From Streptomyces sp. CC0208 (lineage in GTDB: Bacteria; Actinomycetota; Actinomycetes; Streptomycetales; Streptomycetaceae), in NCBI RefSeq assembly GCF_003443735.1, contig NZ_CP031969.1, forward strand, positions 7,316,001 to 7,380,000: a stretch of DNA of 64,000 nt. The letters run 5' to 3'. This document shows, piece after piece, positions 7,112-15,516 of this stretch. Every line of letters starts with the position of its first letter. Position 1 is the stretch's first letter. The position numbers and the translations under genes are program-made. The notes beneath the pieces are model-generated. The model had not been told where the DNA came from. It made no database searches and saw only the letters and a list, made by a program, of their open reading frames with translations.

Positions 7112-8068
7112 ATGACGCTCGTCAAGGAAGCGCCCGTGCGCCCGGCGAAGAAGCGGTCCGCCGCTCCTGTCGCCGGGCGGCGCGGGCGGCGCCGCGAGAA
7201 CCTCGCCGGCTATCTCTTCATGTCGCCGTGGATCGCGGGATTCCTGCTGCTCACGGCGGGGCCGATGATCGCTTCGCTGTACTACGCGTTCACCCGTTAC
7301 AACCTCTTCACTCCGCCGGAGTGGGTGGGCTTCGACAACTTCACGACCATGTTCCAGGACCCGCGCTGGCAGAAGTCGGTGGAGGTCACGCTCAAGTACG
7401 TCGTCGTGGCCACCCCGCTGAAGCTGCTGCTCGCGCTCGGCGTCGCGTTGTTGTTGGCGCAGAAGCGGCGCGGGCAGGGTCTGTACCGGGCCGCGTTCTA
7501 CATGCCCTCGCTCATCGGCGCCAGCGTCTCCGTCGGCTTCGTGTGGCGGGCGCTGTTCTCCGACGACGCGATCGTGGACCGTACCCAGAAGATCTTCGGT
7601 GTCGACGTGGGCGGCTGGATCGGCAACCCGGACTACGTCCTGTACTCCCTGGTCGCCCTGAGTATCTGGCAGTTCGGCGCGCCGATGGTCATCTTCCTGG
7701 CCGGTCTCAAGCAGGTCCCCCAGGAGCTGTACGAGGCCGCGGAGATGGACGGGGCCGGTCCCCTCCGCAGGTTCTGGAACATCACGCTGCCGATGATCTC
7801 CCCGGTGCTGTTCTTCAACGTGCTGCTGGAGTCCATCCACGCGTTCCAGGTGTTCGGTTCCGCCTACGTCGTCTCCGACACCCGCTGCGGGCCCGCCGAC
7901 GCCACCCTCGTCTACACCTGTTACCTCTACCAGAAGGGCTTCAAGGAGGCCCAGATGGGCTTCGCCTCCGCGATGGCCTGGTCGCTCGTGGTCGCGGTGG
8001 CGCTGGTCACGGCGGTCCTGTTCTGGTCGCAGAAGAAGTGGGTGCACTACGAGGAGGCCGCCAAGTGA
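7112..8068 (+). CDS. Sugar ABC transporter permease 1 (CUT1, YesP-like)
   Basis: A 318-residue integral membrane protein with six hydrophobic segments after a basic N-terminus (about residues 1-35). The cytoplasmic EAA loop that docks the ATPase is clear near residue 209 (EAAEMDGAGPLRRFWNITLP). It pairs with the permease that starts inside its stop codon. No ATPase gene is present in the operon; in Streptomyces, CUT1 importers commonly share the ATPase MsiK encoded elsewhere, which is the likely case here. The start ATG at 7112 is 14 nt after the binding-protein stop, with GAGGGGAC upstream. Confidence 0.9.
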   Translation: MTLVKEAPVRPAKKRSAAPVAGRRGRRRENLAGYLFMSPWIAGFLLLTAGPMIASLYYAFTRYNLFTPPEWVGFDNFTTMFQDPRWQKSVEVTLKYVVVATPLKLLLALGVALLLAQKRRGQGLYRAAFYMPSLIGASVSVGFVWRALFSDDAIVDRTQKIFGVDVGGWIGNPDYVLYSLVALSIWQFGAPMVIFLAGLKQVPQELYEAAEMDGAGPLRRFWNITLPMISPVLFFNVLLESIHAFQVFGSAYVVSDTRCGPADATLVYTCYLYQKGFKEAQMGFASAMAWSLVVAVALVTAVLFWSQKKWVHYEEAAK

Positions 8069-8937
8069 CCACTGTCAGCACCCCCGCGATGCGCACCGCG
8101 AACGAGAGGCGGCGCGCCGGATCGATCGCCTGGCACGTGGGCGCGCTCGCCGTCCTCGCGGTCGTCCTGTACCCCGTGATCTGGGTCCTCGGTGCCTCGT
8201 TCAAGCCGAGCAAGGACATCATCGCCAGCATCGACCTGCTGCCGTCCAAGCCGGTCTGGGCGAACTTCTCCGGCCTCGCCGACGGCATCTCCGGCATCTC
8301 CATCGGCAGCTTCTTCCTGAACTCGCTGACCTACGCGGGCCTGGCCGTGGCCGGTGTCGTGATCTCCAGCTCGCTGACCGCGTACGCCTTCGCCAAGATC
8401 CGCTTCGCCGGGCGGAACCTGCTGTTCACGCTCATGATCGGCACCCTGCTGCTGCCGTATCACGTGCTGCTCATCCCGCAGTACGTGATGTTCCGCAAGC
8501 TGGAACTCGTCGACACGCTGGTGCCGCTGGTGGCCGGCAAGTTCCTGGCGACGGAGGCGTTCTTCGTCTTCCTGATGGTGCAGTTCATGCGCGGGCTGCC
8601 GCGCGAGCTGGACGAGGCCGCCAAGCTCGACGGCTGCGGGCACCTGAGGACCTACTGGTCGATCGTGCTGCCGCTGTGCCGCCCCGCCCTCATCACCAGC
8701 GCGATCTTCACCTTCATCAACGCGTGGAACGACTTCATGGGGCCGTTGATCTACCTCAACACCCCCGAGAAGTACACCGTCTCGCTCGGCCTGATGATGT
8801 TCCGCGACCAGGAGGGCATCTCCAACTACGGCAGCATGATCGCGATGTCGCTGGTGGCGCTGGTGCCGGTCATCGCCTTCTTCATGGCCTTCCAGCGCTA
8901 TCTGATCGACGGCATGGCGACGTCCGGACTGAAGTGA
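8065..8937 (+). CDS. Sugar ABC transporter permease 2 (CUT1, YesQ-like)
   Basis: A 290-residue permease with six hydrophobic segments. The EAA motif lies near residue 184 (DEAAKLDGCGHLRTYWSIVLP), and WNDFMGPLIYLN follows, typical of MalG-type subunits. The GTG start at 8065 overlaps the previous stop by 4 nt (GTGA), which implies translational coupling and equal subunit amounts. It completes the heterodimeric channel with the upstream permease and would need a shared ATPase such as MsiK. Confidence 0.9.
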   Translation: MTTVSTPAMRTANERRRAGSIAWHVGALAVLAVVLYPVIWVLGASFKPSKDIIASIDLLPSKPVWANFSGLADGISGISIGSFFLNSLTYAGLAVAGVVISSSLTAYAFAKIRFAGRNLLFTLMIGTLLLPYHVLLIPQYVMFRKLELVDTLVPLVAGKFLATEAFFVFLMVQFMRGLPRELDEAAKLDGCGHLRTYWSIVLPLCRPALITSAIFTFINAWNDFMGPLIYLNTPEKYTVSLGLMMFRDQEGISNYGSMIAMSLVALVPVIAFFMAFQRYLIDGMATSGLK

Positions 8938-8947
8938 GGCGGTCAGC

Positions 8948-9541
8948 ATGGCGCAAGTGCGTGTGAAGGCCCGCAGGGCGTCCGTGTTCGGCGGCGAGCG
9001 CTTCGCTCTCTTCGCCGAGACCCTGCTCACCGGCGTGTGGATCGCCGTGGCCTGCCTCGGGCTCGTCACCTATCCGGCGGCCTTCGCCGCCGGGGCACGC
9101 CACCTGCGGCGTCGTACAAGCCATGAGGGCGGCGGCCGACGGGAGTTCGTCGCGGACTTCCGTACGGCCGTGCGCCGCGGGTGGCTCGTCGGGGTCGCCG
9201 GGTGGGTGGCCGCGGCCGCGGTCTGGGTGGACGTGCAGGCCGCGCGGGCCGGGATCCCCGGCGGCCCGCTGGTCGGGGCCGTCGGACTGTTCGCGCTGAT
9301 CGGCCTCGTGGTGGCCGGGCTGCGCGCGGCGGCGGTCTGGGCTCCGGGCGCCTCCTGGCGCGCGCTGCTCGCCGACGCCGTACGCCGGACCCTGCGCGAC
9401 CCTGCCGGGTCCTTCCTGATCGTCGCCGGCCTGGCCGTCGTGGCCCTGTCCGCGGGGTTCGTCGCGCCGCTGGCGGTCCCGGTCCTCGGGGCTGTCGCGG
9501 CGGCGGCCGTGGCCGTGGAGGAGCGCTACCGGCGCCGCTGA
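8948..9541 (+). CDS. YesL/DUF624-like membrane protein
   Basis: A 197-residue protein with about four to five hydrophobic segments. The N-terminal block, FALFAETLLTGVWIAVACLG, followed by an LVTYPAAFAAG turn and then basic and FVADFRTAVRR segments, follows the DUF624 pattern of Bacillus YesL. YesL-type genes sit beside sugar importers, especially in pectin/rhamnogalacturonan clusters, and are thought to assist uptake or its regulation; the biochemical role is not known. Here the gene follows permease 2 by 10 nt and precedes the lyase-like gene, the same association. The similarity is weak at sequence level and rests partly on context. Confidence 0.65.
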   Translation: MAQVRVKARRASVFGGERFALFAETLLTGVWIAVACLGLVTYPAAFAAGARHLRRRTSHEGGGRREFVADFRTAVRRGWLVGVAGWVAAAAVWVDVQAARAGIPGGPLVGAVGLFALIGLVVAGLRAAAVWAPGASWRALLADAVRRTLRDPAGSFLIVAGLAVVALSAGFVAPLAVPVLGAVAAAAVAVEERYRRR

Positions 9542-9636
9542 CGAGCGGTGCTCTTGTCAGCACAGGGTCGGCGCCTCGGCGTCGAACCTCTCTCTGTCAT
9601 GCCCCTGACCAGCCTGTTCCATGGAAAGGAATGGCC

Positions 9637-12372
9637 ATGTCCCCCATCCCCCGCAGGTCCATCCTCAAAGCCGCCGCCGTGGCCGGCGCCGCCGCGCAGT
9701 TCAGCTGGGCGCTGGGAGCCAAGGACGCGCAGGCCGCGCCCAGAGCCGCCGAGGCCGACGACTCTCCCGTGACCCTGGACTGGCTGGAGGACGGCGGCCT
9801 CGGCGCCGCCCCCGGCTCCACCGTCGGTGTCCCCTGGCCCAAGGGCACCTATCAGCAGGACCAGAAGTTCGCGGTCACGGACGCCGACGGCAAGGCCGTG
9901 CCCGTCCAGTCCTGGCCGATCGCCTACTGGCCCGACGGCTCCCTCAAGTGGACCGCGCACGCGGTCAGTTCGGGCACGGGCAAGCTGTCGCTGAGCGCGG
10001 GTGACGCCGCCGTACCCGAGAAGAAGGTCACCGTCGACAAGAGCGGCGGCACCATCACCGTCTCCACCGGTGTCATCACCGCCAAGATCGGCAAGTCGGG
10101 CGCCACCCTCATCAAGTCGGTCACCCGCGGCTCGACGGAGATCGCCAAGAACGGGCGGCTCGTGCTGATCCGCCAGCCCGAGATCGAGGACGAGGATCAG
10201 GGGACGGTCAAGACCGAGCGCTTCGAGGGGGCCGTCTCCGAGGTCACCGTCGAGCAGTCGGGCCCGGTCCGCGCGGTCGTCAAGATCGACGGCAAGCACC
10301 GCAAGGGCAAACGGAGTTGGCTGCCCTTCTCGATCCGCCTCTACTTCTACGCGGGCGCCGACTCCTTCCGCATGGTGCACACCATCACCTACGACGGCAC
10401 CCAGGAACCCGGCAAGGCCAGCGGCGACTTCATCCGCGGCCTCGGCGTCCGCTTCACCGTGCCGATGCGCGACCAGGCGTACGACCGCCACATCCGTATC
10501 GGCGGCGAGGGCACCGGCCTGCTGCGGGAGGCCGTCAAGGGCATCACCGGGCTGCGCCGTGACCCCGGCATCGCCGTGCAGGAGGCCCAGTACGCGGGCA
10601 GGAAGCTGCCCGACCCCGCCACCTGGGACCAGCGGGTCACCACCCGGCTCCAGTACATCCCCGAGTGGGGCGACTACACCCTCTCCCAGCTCTCCGCCGA
10701 CGGCTTCACCCTGCGCAAGCGCACCAAGAAGGGACACGGCTGGGTCGGCGCCGGCGGCGGCAGGCGGGCCTCCGGCTTCGGCTACGTCGGTGGCGCGAGC
10801 GGCGGATTCTCCTTCGGCCTGCGGGACTTCTGGGAGAAGCACCCCTCCCAGCTCGACATCCGCGACGCCCAGACCGACGAGGCCGAGGTCACTCTCTGGC
10901 TCTGGTCGCCCGAGGCCCAGCCCATGGACCTGCGCTTCTACCACGACGGCATGGGCCAGGACACCTTCGCCGAACAGCTCGAGGGCCTCAACATCACCTA
11001 CGAGGACTACGAGCCGGAGTTCGGCACCCCCTACGGCATCGCCCGCACCTCGGAACTGCTGTTCTGGGCCAACGAGTCGACGCCGTCCCCGGAGACTCTC
11101 GCCCAACAGGTCGAGGCGGTACGGGTGTTGCCACAGCTCGCCGCCCCGCCCAAGCAGCTCATCGAGGCGAAGGTCTTCGGACCCGGCCTCTACTCCGAGC
11201 CCGACCGGTCCACGCCCGCCAAGGCGAAGATCGAGGACCACCTCGACTTCCTCTTCACCTACTACAAGGACCAGGTGGAGCAGCGCCGCTGGTACGGCTT
11301 CTGGGACTACGGCGACATCATGCACACCTATGACACCGTCAGGCACCAGTGGCGGTACGACATCGGCGGCTACGCCTGGGACAACTCCGAGCTTTCACCG
11401 GACCTGTGGCTGTGGTTCGCGTACATCCGCAGCGGCCGCGCGGACATCTTCCGGTTCGCCGAGGCGATGACCCGGCACACCGGCGAGGTCGACGTGTACC
11501 ACCTGGGCCAGTGGGCCGGACTCGGCACCCGGCACGGGGTGCAGCACTACGCCGACAGCGCCAAGCAGCAGCGCATCGCCAACACGACGTACCGCCGCTA
11601 CTACTACTTCCTCACCGCGGACGAGCGGGTCGGCGACCTCATGCACGCCAACGTCGACTCCGACGAGACGTTCCTCGTACTGGACCCCCTGCGCAAGGTA
11701 CGCACCGACCCGTACACGCCCGACCGGCACGCCCTGTCGGTCGGCTTCGGCACGGACTGGAGCGGGCTCGTCTCTGCCTGGCTGACCGAGTGGGAGCGCA
11801 AGGGGCCCAAGTGGGAGAAGGCCAAGGCGCGCGTCCTGTCGACGATGGAGGGCATCGCCGCCCAGCCCAACGGATTCGTACAGGGCAGTGGCCTGTACGA
11901 CCTCGACACCGGCAAGTTCGCGGTGGCCTCGGCGCCGGTCGTCGGGGTCTCGCACCTGTCCGCGGTGTTCGGGCTCAACGAGCTGTGCGCCGAGCTCATC
12001 GACCTCGTCGACATGCCCAAGTTCAACGAGGCGTACTTCGACTACTGCCGCTACTTCAACGCGACCAAGGCCGAGCAGGCGGCGCGGTACGGGTCCAACT
12101 TCGGGACCCTGCTGCTCTTCCAGGGCCACTCCCGGCTGGACGCCTACGCGGCCGTGAAGACCGGGGACGCCAAGCTGGCCACGCGCGCGTGGGACAAGTT
12201 CTACAACTCCGACGGGTACAAGGAGTCGGCGCCCTGGAAGACGGAGGCGTTGAGCGGTCCGGTCTCGTTGGTGGCGGGCAGTGAGGCGGCCTGGGTGTCG
12301 ACGAACGACACCGCGTTGTACGGGCTGGCCGCCATCGAGAACCTGGCGCTGCTGGGAGACAAGATGCCGTAG
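9637..12372 (+). CDS. Secreted exo-rhamnogalacturonan lyase-like enzyme (PL26/PcRGLX-like)
   Basis: A 911-residue protein with a twin-arginine signal (PRRSILKAAAVAGAAAQFSW) and probable cleavage after AQAAP (about residue 35). The mature N-terminus has VGVPWPKGTYQQDQKFAVTD followed by VPVQSWPIAYWPDGSLKWTAHA, the hallmark of the RIFT-barrel domain of PcRGLX-type exo-rhamnogalacturonan lyases. The later region (FWDYGDIMHTYD, RHQWRYDIGGYAWDN, HLGQWAGLGTRHGVQHYADS) is an (alpha/alpha)-barrel-like region with conserved His/Tyr/Trp expected in a lyase. GGAAAGGA lies 6 nt before ATG 9637, which I prefer over ATG 9631. Its position after an importer and YesL-like gene supports rhamnogalacturonan I degradation. 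Activity has not been shown; the family assignment is from memory of motifs. Confidence 0.75.
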   Translation: MSPIPRRSILKAAAVAGAAAQFSWALGAKDAQAAPRAAEADDSPVTLDWLEDGGLGAAPGSTVGVPWPKGTYQQDQKFAVTDADGKAVPVQSWPIAYWPDGSLKWTAHAVSSGTGKLSLSAGDAAVPEKKVTVDKSGGTITVSTGVITAKIGKSGATLIKSVTRGSTEIAKNGRLVLIRQPEIEDEDQGTVKTERFEGAVSEVTVEQSGPVRAVVKIDGKHRKGKRSWLPFSIRLYFYAGADSFRMVHTITYDGTQEPGKASGDFIRGLGVRFTVPMRDQAYDRHIRIGGEGTGLLREAVKGITGLRRDPGIAVQEAQYAGRKLPDPATWDQRVTTRLQYIPEWGDYTLSQLSADGFTLRKRTKKGHGWVGAGGGRRASGFGYVGGASGGFSFGLRDFWEKHPSQLDIRDAQTDEAEVTLWLWSPEAQPMDLRFYHDGMGQDTFAEQLEGLNITYEDYEPEFGTPYGIARTSELLFWANESTPSPETLAQQVEAVRVLPQLAAPPKQLIEAKVFGPGLYSEPDRSTPAKAKIEDHLDFLFTYYKDQVEQRRWYGFWDYGDIMHTYDTVRHQWRYDIGGYAWDNSELSPDLWLWFAYIRSGRADIFRFAEAMTRHTGEVDVYHLGQWAGLGTRHGVQHYADSAKQQRIANTTYRRYYYFLTADERVGDLMHANVDSDETFLVLDPLRKVRTDPYTPDRHALSVGFGTDWSGLVSAWLTEWERKGPKWEKAKARVLSTMEGIAAQPNGFVQGSGLYDLDTGKFAVASAPVVGVSHLSAVFGLNELCAELIDLVDMPKFNEAYFDYCRYFNATKAEQAARYGSNFGTLLLFQGHSRLDAYAAVKTGDAKLATRAWDKFYNSDGYKESAPWKTEALSGPVSLVAGSEAAWVSTNDTALYGLAAIENLALLGDKMP

Positions 12373-12388
12373 GGGCTTGGCTTGTGTG

Positions 12389-12432
12389 GCGGGGAACTGC
12401 CGGCTCGTCGTGGCGGTCGCGCAGTTCCCCGC
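12389..12432. terminator. Bidirectional terminator
   Basis: Perfect 12-bp arms at 12389-12400 and 12421-12432 (GCGGGGAACTGC and complement) with a 20-nt loop, between convergent genes. The GGGGAACTGC...GCAGTTCCCC element is a terminator form I recognise as recurrent in Streptomyces genomes. Confidence 0.75.
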
Positions 12433-12446
12433 GCCCCTGGGCGTGT

Positions 12447-14831
12447 TCAGTGCATGCTGGTCAAGAAGTGGCGCATCCTTCTGGCATCCCTGAGGCGGTG
12501 TTCGTAGGTGGCGCCCAGTGCGAGCAGGAGCAGGCCGACCAGGGCCGGGGGCACCCAGCGGGGGAGGGCGTCGGTCACCTGGACGATGTACGGGGCCAGT
12601 TCGTGCAGGGCGTCCAGGAGCAGGACCGCGCCGCCCAGCAGGAGTGGGGCCTGGAGGTGGTGGCGGGCGCCCGCCAGGGTGACCAGCAGGGCGGCCAGGC
12701 CGAGCAGCAGGGGACGGGTCCAGTGGGGGTCGCCCCACGCCGCGAAGAGGCTCGGGACGAGTGTGGCGGTCAGACCGGGGGCGTACGCCGTCCAGGACGA
12801 GGTCCGCGGGTCACGGCGGTGGCGCAGGGCTCCGACCAGCAGCGCGGGGATCGTGACCGGGAGCGTGTACGCCTCCGGGGTGCTCACGTCCCAGGCCGCC
12901 AGACGGACCCAGATGGCCAGGACGAACAGGGCGGCGGCCGCGTAGCCGACGGGGCGGCGGTCCGCACGGATGGCCGTGCCCGCCGCGATCACTCCGCACA
13001 GGGCCAGGACCGTGGCGAGCAGGGGCAGGTCGGTCGCCGCCAGCGCGATGGCGAGGACAGCGGCCGCGGCTCCGGCCACCTCGACGGGCACGGTGGCCCT
13101 CGAGTCGCCGAGACGCCAGGCGAGAAGGGCCGCGATCACGGGGACCACCAGGACAAGCAGGCCGGTGTGCGCCGGTGACCAGCCCGCGGCGGCGCCGATC
13201 GCGCAGGCCAGTGCGGCGCCGTGGACGAGGGCGGTCGGGGCCGTGACGGGGGCGAGGCGCCAGGAGGCCGCCGCGAACACCGCGATCAGGCCGCAGAGCA
13301 CGACGAGGGTCTCCGTCTGGGAGGCGAGCGCCACGAGAGCGAGGCTTGCGGAGGTGACGAGTGCGAGGAGGAGCGCGGTGAGTTGCTGCCGTAGGAACAC
13401 CGCTGCCGTCAGGACCAGGACGGTTGCGGCGCCCTGGATCAACAAGCCTGCGAAGTAAGGCAGTTCCAGCACGGCCGGAACAACGAGGGTGGTGGCCCAG
13501 GCCAGGCCCAGCGCCCCTGCCAGCGCGCGAGGACGCCAGGTCGTGTTCCGTACGGCCAGGGCGAGTACGGCCGCGACACCGGCCAGGACGACCGGCACCG
13601 CCTCCGCGTGCGGCGGCCAGGCCACGTCCACGGTCACCGCGGCGCGGGCGTCCGCCGGGGCGCCGGTCCATGCCCGCGAGACCCAGGCGAGCGGGCCCAG
13701 CACGACGACACCGAGGACGGGCAGGGCCCACAGCAGGGACAGCGCCTGTACGGCCCCGGAGGCCCAGGCCAGACCTTGCCGCACCGAGCCGGGCAGTCGG
13801 TCGAGCCCGAGTGCCGCCAACAGAGCGATCCCGAAGGCCAGATGAGCCGGAACGGTCCACGACTCGGGCAGCAGGGAACGTGCCGTGCCACCGAGCGCGG
13901 CCACCGCGAGCAGGCCGGAGGCGACACCCAGACCGACGGACCGACCGTCGGCGGGCGTGGACCGGCCGGTGCCGGCGCTCTGCCACGCGGCGCTCAGCGC
14001 GATCGCGCTCGCGAGGAGAAGGAGCGCCGCCGCACGGGTGGCGGCGCTCGGGCCGGAGGCTGTCCAGGTCAGCCAGCCGGCGGCCAGTACGCCCCAGGCC
14101 CCCACCCCGTACGCGCCGATCGCGGCGACCACACGGAGGGACCTGGACGTCATCCGGAGCGCCACGACCGTGTCGAGGCCGGCCGTCACCAGGAGCGCGG
14201 CCGTGAGCCCGTACGAGCCCGCGTCGGCCGCGATCGCCCAGAAGAACAGCGGGAGTTGGGCCGCGACCAGGGCGAACGGGTGAGGCAGGCGCAGCTCGGA
14301 CATGCGCGGCAGGAGGCCGTACGCCGCCCAGAGTCCGGCCAGCAGGGCCGAGGCGACCGCCGTGTACAGCGCCCCGGCACTCTGCGGGAACACGGCGCCG
14401 TGCAGCGCGACCGCGTCCAGGACCGTCAGCGCCAGACCCAGGCCCGCCACCGACTCGGCCGTCGAGCGCAGCCCGCGCTTCAGCAGCGGAAGCGGGGCGG
14501 TGAGCGTGGCCGCCGTCACGGCGCCCAGGACCAGGGCCCGGCCGGTGATCCCCAGGTGACCCCAGCTGACCAGGGTGAACACCATCGCCGCGACGGTGAG
14601 CAGGACACCGCCGAGCACCAGGAGCACGTTCTGCACGCTCGGTGCGCTCGCCTCGGGGCGAGGAGGTGCGGCGGGCGCCGGGCCGGTCGGCTGCGGCGCC
14701 TGCCACTTCGGCTGGAGCGCGGCGACCAGCCAGGCCCGGCGGGCCAGCAACTGGGCCCGGCGGGCGTCCAGTTGCCACAGCTCGGCGTCGAGGAGGCGCA
14801 GCTCCTCGGCCGGGGGCGGGATGTGTGTCAT
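12447..14831 (-). CDS. Large polytopic membrane protein (SCO7613-type)
   Basis: A 794-residue protein that is almost entirely hydrophobic helices after a short cytosolic N-terminus. Residues 1-45 form a heptad-like helix (LRLLDAELWQLDARRAQLLARRAWL), then a Pro/Ala-rich linker, then some twenty predicted membrane segments separated by very short loops. It resembles the actinobacterial membrane proteins annotated with an SCO7613 C-terminal domain; no catalytic motif is evident. The start is uncertain: ATG 14831 is chosen, ATG 14867 is possible, and neither has a convincing ribosome-binding site. It is divergent from the SRPBCC gene. The function is unknown. Confidence 0.72.
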   Translation of the reverse strand: MTHIPPPAEELRLLDAELWQLDARRAQLLARRAWLVAALQPKWQAPQPTGPAPAAPPRPEASAPSVQNVLLVLGGVLLTVAAMVFTLVSWGHLGITGRALVLGAVTAATLTAPLPLLKRGLRSTAESVAGLGLALTVLDAVALHGAVFPQSAGALYTAVASALLAGLWAAYGLLPRMSELRLPHPFALVAAQLPLFFWAIAADAGSYGLTAALLVTAGLDTVVALRMTSRSLRVVAAIGAYGVGAWGVLAAGWLTWTASGPSAATRAAALLLLASAIALSAAWQSAGTGRSTPADGRSVGLGVASGLLAVAALGGTARSLLPESWTVPAHLAFGIALLAALGLDRLPGSVRQGLAWASGAVQALSLLWALPVLGVVVLGPLAWVSRAWTGAPADARAAVTVDVAWPPHAEAVPVVLAGVAAVLALAVRNTTWRPRALAGALGLAWATTLVVPAVLELPYFAGLLIQGAATVLVLTAAVFLRQQLTALLLALVTSASLALVALASQTETLVVLCGLIAVFAAASWRLAPVTAPTALVHGAALACAIGAAAGWSPAHTGLLVLVVPVIAALLAWRLGDSRATVPVEVAGAAAAVLAIALAATDLPLLATVLALCGVIAAGTAIRADRRPVGYAAAALFVLAIWVRLAAWDVSTPEAYTLPVTIPALLVGALRHRRDPRTSSWTAYAPGLTATLVPSLFAAWGDPHWTRPLLLGLAALLVTLAGARHHLQAPLLLGGAVLLLDALHELAPYIVQVTDALPRWVPPALVGLLLLALGATYEHRLRDARRMRHFLTSMH

Positions 14832-14867
14832 GCCCTGAAGTGTGGGCTGGGTCACGCGGCGCGACAT

Positions 14868-14892
14868 GAGTACGGGTACTCAAAACGTACTC
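14868..14892. promoter_or_regulatory. Palindromic operator candidate between divergent genes
   Basis: GAGTAC-GG-GTACTC at 14868-14881 is a perfect 6-bp inverted repeat, and a third GTACTC half-site occurs at 14887-14892. It lies in the short gap between the large membrane protein gene (leftward) and the SRPBCC gene (rightward), so it could bind a dimeric regulator controlling either. Confidence 0.3.
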
Positions 14893-14915
14893 GGATCCGA
14901 TGCCAGACTCTCCCC

Positions 14916-15362
14916 ATGGACTGGACCCGATACCGCTTCCGCAGCCTGTGGTCCCTGCCCGCGAAGCCCGCCGTCGTCTACGACGTGCTGGAGCGTGCCG
15001 AGGAGTATCCGCGCTGGTGGCCCCAGGTGCGCGAGGTGCGACGGCTCGACGACACCAGCGGCCTCATCACGATCCGCGCCGTGCTGCCGTACGACCTGGT
15101 CTTCACCGCGCGCGAGGTGCGGCGCGACCCGGCGGCCGGGGTGCTGGAGCTCGCGATGGACGGTGACCTCGACGGCTGGGCGCGCTGGACGATCACCGCG
15201 GACGGCGACGGCAGCCTCGCCCACTACGACCAGGTCACCGAGGTGAACAAGCCGCTGCTCCGGCGCTTCGCCGTGCCCGGACGGCCGGTCTTCCTGGCCA
15301 ACCACCGGCTGATGATGCGCGCCGGACGGCGAGGGCTCGTCGCCTACTTGGAAGCGGTTTGA
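14916..15362 (+). CDS. SRPBCC (START-like) family protein
   Basis: A 148-residue protein with the opening of polyketide cyclase/dehydrase-type SRPBCC proteins: RFRSLWSLPAKPAVVYDVLERAEEYPRWWPQVREVRRLD. The following alternation of strands (ITIRAVLPYDLVFTAREV ... GVLELAMDGDLDGWARWTI) and a long C-terminal helix complete a helix-grip fold with a hydrophobic cavity. Such proteins bind lipids or aromatic ligands; the ligand here is unknown. ATG 14916 is the first start consistent with the fold. The stop lies inside the probable promoter of the second tRNA-Val. Confidence 0.8.
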   Translation: MDWTRYRFRSLWSLPAKPAVVYDVLERAEEYPRWWPQVREVRRLDDTSGLITIRAVLPYDLVFTAREVRRDPAAGVLELAMDGDLDGWARWTITADGDGSLAHYDQVTEVNKPLLRRFAVPGRPVFLANHRLMMRAGRRGLVAYLEAV

Positions 15363-15388
15363 AGGAAACCCGCGGGGACCTGTATTGT
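15359..15388 (+). promoter_or_regulatory. Probable tRNA-Val promoter
   Basis: TTGAAG (15359-15364) and TATTGT (15383-15388) are separated by 18 bp, a reasonable SigA-type promoter ending 13 nt before the tRNA. The -35 overlaps the stop codon of the SRPBCC gene. Confidence 0.45.
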
Positions 15389-15398
15389 TCAGTGCGTT

Positions 15399-15479
15399 CC
15401 CGGGCGATTAGCTCAGTGGGAGAGCGCTTCGTTCACACCGAAGAGGTCACTGGTTCGAACCCAGTATCGCCCACCCGGA
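15399..15479 (+). repeat. 81-bp direct repeat containing tRNA-Val, copy 2
   Basis: Exact copy of 5356-5436 in the same orientation. See copy 1. Confidence 0.9.
15402..15473 (+). tRNA. tRNA-Val (anticodon CAC), second copy
   Basis: Base-for-base identical to the gene at 5359-5430: the same acceptor, D, anticodon (CAC) and T arms, and no encoded CCA. Followed by a strong terminator. Confidence 0.96.
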
Positions 15480-15484
15480 AAAGG

Positions 15485-15513
15485 ACCGGTCTGCACTCGC
15501 AGACCGGTTTTTT
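15485..15513 (+). terminator. Intrinsic terminator of tRNA-Val
   Basis: Arms ACCGGTCTGC (15485-15494) and complement (15499-15508), loop ACTC, followed by TTTTT. It is a canonical hairpin plus U-tract, unusual in this GC-rich genome. On the other strand it could also terminate the exonuclease gene ending at 15517. Confidence 0.85.
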
Positions 15514-15516
15514 GCG

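Noticed and set aside
9526..11346. 606-codon minus-strand frame opposite the lyase-like gene
   Set aside because: The plus strand has a Tat signal, ribosome-binding site and family motifs; the complement has none.
5356..15479. Integrative element with tRNA attachment sites
   Set aside because: I looked for an integrase, excisionase, replication or transfer genes between the tRNA copies and found none; the duplicated segment is a whole tRNA rather than only its 3' end. I therefore report a direct repeat, not an integrative element.
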